Below, in pieces: positions 6,379 through 10,521 of a stretch of DNA of 10,521 nt. The position numbers and the translations under genes were made by a program. Each line of letters starts with the position of its first letter. The stretch's first letter is position 1. The DNA is from Rickettsiales bacterium (GTDB lineage Bacteria > Pseudomonadota > Alphaproteobacteria > Rickettsiales > UBA8987). Where the stretch lies: the NCBI GenBank assembly GCA_028282625.1, contig JANQHP010000030.1:1-10521 (forward strand). The letters are read 5' to 3'. The notes beneath the pieces were generated by a model. That model had not been told where the DNA came from. It did not search any database and worked only from the letters and a program-made list of their open reading frames with translations.

Positions 6379-6401
6379 ATACACCTCATCATGAAGTGTA
6401 T
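6379..6401. promoter_or_regulatory. 23-bp operator-like palindrome before the islet gene
   Basis: Arms ATACACCTCAT (6379-6389) and ATGAAGTGTAT (6391-6401) around a central C match in 10 of 11 base pairs. The palindrome lies 31-53 nt upstream of the gene start and overlaps a TATACA that could be a secondary -10. As RNA, the one mismatch becomes a G-U pair on the minus strand. A dimeric regulator site is the simplest reading; no regulator gene is adjacent. Confidence 0.55.
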
Positions 6402-6481
6402 AAACAGTTCACGTTCTCTGCTGTTTGAAATCTGTCAGGTAAGATCTGCTTTTTAAATCCAGCGACGGCGCTCCTCATTAG

Positions 6482-6500
6482 AAGGGTTGAGGGAACCCTT
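6482..6500 (-). other. Leader hairpin near predicted transcript start
   Basis: AAGGGTT (6482-6488) and AACCCTT (6494-6500) form a perfect 7-bp stem with a 5-base loop, just downstream of the transcript start predicted near 6507. No T-run follows on the minus strand. It could stabilise the mRNA 5' end. The wider gap 6349-6654 holds this, a promoter, the palindrome at 6379 and an inverted repeat at 6568, but no gene. Confidence 0.5.
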
Positions 6501-6513
6501 TTGAACTTTGAAA

Positions 6514-6542
6514 ATTGTATATCAGCGTATGCCTGAAGTCAA
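6514..6542 (-). promoter_or_regulatory. Near-consensus promoter of the islet gene
   Basis: On the minus strand TTGACT (6542-6537) and TACAAT (6519-6514) are separated by 17 bases. Each hexamer differs from the sigma70 consensus at one position. The 5' untranslated leader would be about 160 nt. Confidence 0.7.
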
Positions 6543-6567
6543 GAATTTATGACTCCAGCTCGTCCAT

Positions 6568-6598
6568 GCTGTGCTTAAAAAGCTACGCCGGGCACAGC
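6568..6598 (-). repeat. Inverted repeat 3' of tRNA-Ala
   Basis: GCTGTGC (6568-6574) and GCACAGC (6592-6598) form a 7-bp stem; the same heptamers occur at 2-17. Within it, on the minus strand, AAGCT...AGCTT followed by TTT could be a weak terminator for the tRNA transcript. Confidence 0.35.
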
Positions 6599-6654
6599 TT
6601 CGGCCTAACGTGCTACTACGTGGCTGCGCCACCCGAAACGTAAGCGAAGGCGGA

Positions 6655-6730
6655 TGGTGGAGCTAAGCGGGATCGAACCGCTGACCTCCTGCGTGCAAAG
6701 CAGGCGCTCTCCCAGCTGAGCTATAGCCCC
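6655..6730 (-). tRNA. tRNA-Ala (anticodon TGC)
   Basis: The 76-nt minus-strand sequence folds as a full cloverleaf: acceptor GGGGCTA/TAGCTCC, D arm GCTC...GAGC, anticodon stem CCTGC/GCAGG with loop TTTGCAC, and T arm AGCGG/CCGCT with loop TTCGATC. The 3' CCA is genome-encoded. Anticodon TGC is at 6697-6695. The G3:U70 wobble, the main identity element for alanyl-tRNA synthetase, is present. It stands alone between ychF and the islet rather than in an rRNA operon spacer. Confidence 0.98.
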
Positions 6731-6793
6731 ATATCAACATGCGTTGTGCTTGCTTTTGCCTTCAAGCCATGTCAACACAAGAAAACGAGGCAT

Positions 6794-6822
6794 CGTATAC
6801 GCACTTCCGTTGCTACTGTCAA
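6794..6822 (-). promoter_or_regulatory. Promoter of tRNA-Ala
   Basis: On the minus strand a perfect TTGACA (6822-6817) is followed after 17 bases by TATACG (6799-6794). Transcription would start about 57 nt before the mature tRNA. A second perfect TTGACA lies at 6775-6770, but only a poor CAAGCA sits at the matching -10 position. Confidence 0.6.
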
Positions 6823-6852
6823 GCCACAGACTGCATCCACATGCCAGAGCCG

Positions 6853-7953
6853 TTAGACATTAAAGCGGAAATGCATGATATCCCCATCGGCCACCACATA
6901 ATCGCGGCCTTCGGTACGCATTTTGCCTGCCTCCTTGGCACCCGTTTCACCACCACACGCCACATAATCCGCATACGCAATCGTTTCAGCGCAGATAAAG
7001 CCGCGCTCAAAATCTGTATGGATCACACCCGCAGCTTGCGGCGCACTGGCCCCACGCGCCACCGTCCACGCACGCGCCTCTTTCGGCCCAGCGGTAAAAA
7101 ACGTATCCAGCCCCAAGAGCCCATAGCCCGCACGCACAATCTGGTCCAGGCCCGTTTCCTTAAGTCCCAGCGTTTCTAAAAACTCCGCCCGCTCTTCCGG
7201 GTCTTCAAGTAGTGCGATTTCTTCCTCAATCTGCGCGGAAATCCGTGTGCACGGCACATCCTGCTCGGCGGCATATTCTTCTACCTTCTGGCTATGCGCA
7301 TTGCCGCTTGCCGCTTCCTCTTCCGCCATATTGCAGACCAGCAACACCGGCTTGGAAGTCAGCAATTGCAACAAACGTACACCGCGCGCCTCCTCTTCGC
7401 TATGCTCCAAGGCACGCGCCGGCTGGCCCGATTCCAGCAAGGGCAGCAAGCGATCGATCAAAGGCAGCAGCGTCTGCGCCTCTTTATCGCCGCGCCGCTC
7501 GGCCTTTTTTAAGCCTTCGATCCGCTTGGTCAAGCTTGCAAGGTCCGCCAGCATCAGTTCCGTTTCAATAATCTCTAAGTCACGCAGCGGGTCCACACCC
7601 CCTTCCACATGCGTAATGTTGCCATCCTCAAAGCAGCGCAGCATATACACAATCACATCCACTTCACGAATATGCGAGAGAAACTGGTTGCCAAGCCCTT
7701 CACCCTGGCTTGCGCCCTTGACCAGCCCGGCAATGTCCACAAATTCCAGCTGGGTAGGAATTACGTTAGCCGATGCTGCCAGCTTGGCAATGGCGTCCAA
7801 TCGCGCATCGGGCACGGAAACACGTCCCACATTGGGCTCAATCGTACAGAAAGGGTAGTTCGCCGCTTGTGCGGCAGCGGTCTGCGTAAGCGCATTAAAC
7901 AAGGTGGATTTCCCCACATTAGGCAAACCCACAATGCCACAATTAAAGCCCAT
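6853..7953 (-). CDS. ychF: Redox-responsive P-loop ATPase YchF (OLA1 family)
   Basis: YchF is an Obg-related, universally conserved P-loop protein that prefers ATP over GTP, associates with ribosomes and influences stress responses. The 366-residue product has the standard length and order: P-loop GLPNVGKST (residues 9-17), switch II DIAGLVKGAS (73-82) and the G4 position NMAE (208-211). The last replaces the guanine-specifying NKxD, the known basis of ATP preference. A charged helical insertion lies at about 130-190, and the C-terminal TGS-type domain ends GDIMHFRFNV. ATG 7953 gives the canonical N-terminus (MGFNCGIVG) and is preceded by AAGGA. It is divergent from the exported ankyrin gene at 8083; 129 bp separate them. 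Downstream are 122 bp containing the tRNA-Ala promoter. Confidence 0.97.
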   Translation of the reverse strand: MGFNCGIVGLPNVGKSTLFNALTQTAAAQAANYPFCTIEPNVGRVSVPDARLDAIAKLAASANVIPTQLEFVDIAGLVKGASQGEGLGNQFLSHIREVDVIVYMLRCFEDGNITHVEGGVDPLRDLEIIETELMLADLASLTKRIEGLKKAERRGDKEAQTLLPLIDRLLPLLESGQPARALEHSEEEARGVRLLQLLTSKPVLLVCNMAEEEAASGNAHSQKVEEYAAEQDVPCTRISAQIEEEIALLEDPEERAEFLETLGLKETGLDQIVRAGYGLLGLDTFFTAGPKEARAWTVARGASAPQAAGVIHTDFERGFICAETIAYADYVACGGETGAKEAGKMRTEGRDYVVADGDIMHFRFNV

Positions 7954-8047
7954 GCCACAATCCTTACAGTTTCATCACAATGCCTAATATATCTGGCGTT
8001 GTAGCACCAAATCCACAGAAAGCACAAGTGAAGGATGATTTGGGGTA

Positions 8048-8075
8048 TTGTGCTCCAATATTTTTACCCTATAAT
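8048..8075 (+). promoter_or_regulatory. Promoter of the proline-rich ankyrin gene
   Basis: TTGTGC (8048-8053), a 16-base spacer, then a perfect TATAAT (8070-8075). The expected transcript start (8082-8083) coincides with the ATG chosen for the gene, implying a leaderless mRNA. Confidence 0.6.
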
Positions 8076-8082
8076 CGCGCTG

Positions 8083-9702
8083 ATGTTGAAAAATATCCAA
8101 CATATCCCTGCCACCTTGCGGCAAAAAACGGTGCACACCCTTGCATGTGGCGCCTGCGCATTTTTTGCCTACAGCGCGGCATACCCTGCGCAGGCACAAA
8201 TGCCTCCTCCGCCACCGCCACCCATGCCAGCATTCGCAGAAGAAACCGTCTCTGTAGAAGCACCCCCGTTGCCTGATCCACGCAGGAGCACCAATCCGAA
8301 CTTTGAGTTGCCCGATCCCAGTCTGTTTTCCAGCATTCCTGGCTTTGAAATACCAGAACCTGCTCCAGTAGAGGAAGCACCACCGGCACCTGCCCCGCAA
8401 CCGCTCTCGGAAGAAGAGAAGAACGCTGAAATCCGTGCCATGCTCGAAGAAATGGAACGCGCCAATACGGTGCAGGCCGCTACTTTAGAAGAAGAACCTG
8501 AAACAACCATCGTGCCGGAGCAGCCCACACAGGCAGCAGCGACCACACCCAGCCCAGCACCCGCTGCACCCGCTCCGCAGCAGCATCTGCAGCAAAAATG
8601 GAGCCGCTACCTCTATGAAGCCGCACGGCAAGGACGCACCGATGCCCTCCACAACTTGCTGAGCTTGGGCAGCGACCCCAATGCGGCCAACCGATTCGGT
8701 GATACCCCCCTGATGGCGGCCGTGCATTATGGCCATCCGCAAGCCGTAGAAGTGTTGCTATCTTACGGTGCAAATGTCAACCATGCCAATACGTTAGGCC
8801 TTACTCCCTTGCATTTGGCCGCCGCAGCGGGTCATGCCCCCTTGATCGATGCGTTTTTGCAAGCCGGCGCGCATAAAGATGCCACCAATCAGGAGGGTAA
8901 CACGCCGTTGATGGAAGCCATCATCGCCGGGCAGGAACTGACCACCAACCTCTTGCTGCGTACCGGCGCAACGGTCACACACACCAACCATCTTGGCATG
9001 CAACCGCTGCATCTTGCCGCACAGGCCGGCAACCCAGCGCTTATCAACATATTGATGGAAGCAGGTGCCTCTATCCATGCGACCAATGCAAACGGTGAAA
9101 CGCCTGAGCATATCGCGCGCAAGTACCAGCACCATATGGCAGAGCGCATCTTGGCCGAACCACGCCTGCAAGAAGAAGAGCGTATCCGTCGTGAGACCCT
9201 TGCCAAAGAGCGCCAAAGAGCGATTCAGCAAGCGCCGATGCCTCCTGCGGCACGTGCACCGCTTTCTTTGCAGCCCGCTCCGTATGCGCCTGCTCCCAAG
9301 CACCCACATGCCGGCTTCAAGGCGCCACCTGCTCCACACAACATAGCGATTCCCGTACCGCCCCCACCGCCACCACATCTTGTGCACTCGCCTCCGGGCC
9401 CTCTGCCCGCTCCCGTAGCGCAGCCCTACCGCCCTGCTGTTGTAGCCGCGCCACCAACGCCAAAGCCGCAACAAGCACCGCCACCAAGCCCGGCGCAAGA
9501 GGCCAAAGCCTGGAATATCCGCATGGGGAACTGGATCAAAGCCAACGCACGTTTTTCCCAGCTGACCATGGATGAAAAGCGCTACTGGAAACAAGAAATG
9601 ATGCTGTTACAGCAAAAATTTCCACACTATTTTACCCCACCGGAAGACCCGGTCGCGCGTCGTCAATTTGAACGGCAAATGGAAAAATGGATGAAGCTCT
9701 AA
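8083..9702 (+). CDS. Exported proline-rich ankyrin-repeat protein
   Basis: A 539-residue protein from ATG 8083. The signal peptide occupies about residues 1-38, with a hydrophobic core (LACGACAFFAYSAAY) and a clean AQA|Q cleavage site. Next come a short Pro tract (MPPPPPPPMP, about 40-49), an acidic helical segment, a Pro/Ala linker, about five ankyrin repeats (173-361; for example DTPLMAAVHYGHPQAVEVLL), a charged helix, a second Pro-rich region (about 426-470) and a 69-residue C-terminal helical domain rich in Trp, Met, Lys and Gln. The in-frame ATG at 8035 is less likely: it would prepend a hydrophobic stretch, its AAGG abuts the codon, and the promoter TATAAT lies inside that extension. 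The layout suggests a periplasmic or secreted scaffold; an effector role is speculative. It is followed by sucD 97 nt downstream. Confidence 0.88.
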   Translation: MLKNIQHIPATLRQKTVHTLACGACAFFAYSAAYPAQAQMPPPPPPPMPAFAEETVSVEAPPLPDPRRSTNPNFELPDPSLFSSIPGFEIPEPAPVEEAPPAPAPQPLSEEEKNAEIRAMLEEMERANTVQAATLEEEPETTIVPEQPTQAAATTPSPAPAAPAPQQHLQQKWSRYLYEAARQGRTDALHNLLSLGSDPNAANRFGDTPLMAAVHYGHPQAVEVLLSYGANVNHANTLGLTPLHLAAAAGHAPLIDAFLQAGAHKDATNQEGNTPLMEAIIAGQELTTNLLLRTGATVTHTNHLGMQPLHLAAQAGNPALINILMEAGASIHATNANGETPEHIARKYQHHMAERILAEPRLQEEERIRRETLAKERQRAIQQAPMPPAARAPLSLQPAPYAPAPKHPHAGFKAPPAPHNIAIPVPPPPPPHLVHSPPGPLPAPVAQPYRPAVVAAPPTPKPQQAPPPSPAQEAKAWNIRMGNWIKANARFSQLTMDEKRYWKQEMMLLQQKFPHYFTPPEDPVARRQFERQMEKWMKL

Positions 9703-9737
9703 GCAGGGTTTGTAAACCCATCATGGCAAGCAAGGTG

Positions 9738-9757
9738 AGAGGCAAAAAATCGCCTCT
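9738..9757 (+). other. Hairpin in the sucD leader
   Basis: AGAGGC (9738-9743) pairs with GCCTCT (9752-9757) around an A-rich 8-base loop. GGGTTT/AAACCC (9706-9719) lies just after the ankyrin gene stop. Neither is followed by a T-run, so I do not call terminators; the gap 9703-9799 shows no obvious promoter, and read-through into sucD is possible. Confidence 0.35.
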
Positions 9758-9799
9758 AAAAGTAGGACGGGCAAGCAATCATAAAAAGGAGAACGCAAC

Positions 9800-10521
9800 A
9801 TGGCGGTACTTGTAGACCAAAACACCAAGGTTATTTGTCAGGGCTTTACCGGCGCCCAGGGCACCTTTCACAGTGAACAAGCCATTGCCTATGGCACCAA
9901 CATGGTGGGCGGCGTCACGCCGGGTAAAGGCGGGCAAACCCATCTCGACCTGCCTGTGTTTGATACTGTGGCGGATGCCCGCGCGGCCACGGATGCAAAT
10001 GCAACCGTGATTTATGTGCCGCCTCCTTTTGCCGCGGATGCGATTTTAGAAGCCATCAGCGCCGAAATAGAGCTGATTGTCTGCATTACCGAAGGCATTC
10101 CGGTCCAGGATATGGTGCAGGTCAAGCGTGCCCTTTCCGGCTCCAATTCCCGCCTGATCGGCCCCAACTGCCCAGGCGTGATCACACCTGGCGCGTGCAA
10201 AATCGGCATTATGCCAGGCCATATCCACAAGCCCGGCACCGTAGGCATTATTTCCCGCTCCGGCACGCTCACCTACGAAGCCGTGTATCAAACTACCCAG
10301 CTGGGTCTTGGCCAAAGCAGTTGCATCGGTATTGGCGGTGATCCGGTCAACGGCACCAACTTTATCGATTGTCTGGAGCTTTTCTTGGCCGATGATGCCA
10401 CCGAGTCCATCGTGATGATCGGCGAGATTGGCGGTAGCGCGGAAGAAGAAGCCGCAGCATTTTTACAAAACAGCAAAATCAAAAAACCCACCGTAGGCTT
10501 TATCGCAGGCCGCACCGCACC
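9800..10521 (+). CDS. sucD: Succinyl-CoA ligase alpha subunit (3' end outside window)
   Basis: The alpha subunit binds CoA and carries the phosphohistidine in the TCA-cycle conversion of succinyl-CoA to succinate with ATP/GTP formation. The first 240 codons are present of a usual 290 or so. Visible hallmarks are the CoA-binding GFTGAQGTFHS (residues 15-25), GGVTPGKGG (37-45), IGPNCPGVI, SRSGTLTYE and GIGGDPVNGTNF. The catalytic His, expected in a GHAG-type motif just after the GRTAP stretch, falls past the window end, so completeness cannot be judged. ATG 9800 has AAAAAGGAG upstream. Normally sucC, the beta subunit gene, precedes sucD directly; here the upstream gene is an ankyrin protein, so the usual pair is split or rearranged. 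Confidence 0.96.
   Translation, partial: MAVLVDQNTKVICQGFTGAQGTFHSEQAIAYGTNMVGGVTPGKGGQTHLDLPVFDTVADARAATDANATVIYVPPPFAADAILEAISAEIELIVCITEGIPVQDMVQVKRALSGSNSRLIGPNCPGVITPGACKIGIMPGHIHKPGTVGIISRSGTLTYEAVYQTTQLGLGQSSCIGIGGDPVNGTNFIDCLELFLADDATESIVMIGEIGGSAEEEAAAFLQNSKIKKPTVGFIAGRTA

Noticed and set aside
8035..8082. Upstream in-frame ATG for the proline-rich ankyrin gene
   Set aside because: Its AAGG abuts the start codon and the -10 box lies inside the extension. It remains possible if transcription begins further upstream.
8794..9594. Long 266-codon minus-strand frame inside the ankyrin gene
   Set aside because: It is a shadow of a high-GC proline/alanine-rich gene; the Arg/Trp/Gly-rich translation is the usual antisense artefact.
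1..10521. CRISPR array, insertion sequence or prophage genes
   Set aside because: No regularly spaced repeats, transposase, integrase or phage structural motifs were seen in any frame.

Overview
The window looks like a chromosomal segment of an alphaproteobacterium with moderately high GC. The evidence is the cluster of a DUF4164-type coiled-coil gene, zapA and a 6S RNA, together with ordinary housekeeping genes (ychF, sucD, tRNA-Ala). Two exported ankyrin-repeat proteins and a pilus/secretion platform protein hint at a host-associated or otherwise interactive lifestyle. That last point is inference, and I cannot name the genus.

Layout. Positions 103-1320 (+) encode a PilC/GspF inner-membrane platform protein. 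Converging on it is a minus-strand block that reads, in transcription order, Bax-inhibitor-1 family membrane protein (3039-2299), DUF4164-like coiled coil (2236-1883), zapA (1879-1517) and a 6S RNA (about 1507-1344). The 6S promoter lies inside the end of zapA. Positions 3040-3478 hold no gene but contain a promoter, a REP-like palindrome, another inverted repeat and a clear terminator. Next come an unrecognised helical protein (4051-3479), preceded by an overlapping 35-codon ORF with its own ribosome binding site, and a signal-peptide-bearing ankyrin protein (5497-4289).

Positions 5600-6660 are an AT-richer islet immediately 3' of tRNA-Ala. It holds one gene (6348-5692) with a PD-(D/E)XK-like RPDF...LEVT motif. 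The gene has its own near-consensus promoter, a leader hairpin, a 23-bp operator-like palindrome and an intrinsic terminator overlapping its stop codon. A 9-bp copy of the tRNA 3' end lies at the far edge.

Beyond the tRNA are ychF (7953-6853, minus) and, divergently, a second secreted ankyrin protein with proline-rich arms (8083-9702, plus) whose promoter suggests leaderless translation. The window ends inside sucD (9800 onward), which here lacks sucC as its upstream neighbour.

The genes fall into a core set (cell division with 6S RNA, the translation ATPase, the TCA cycle) interleaved with accessory exported or defence-like genes and dispersed palindromic repeats.
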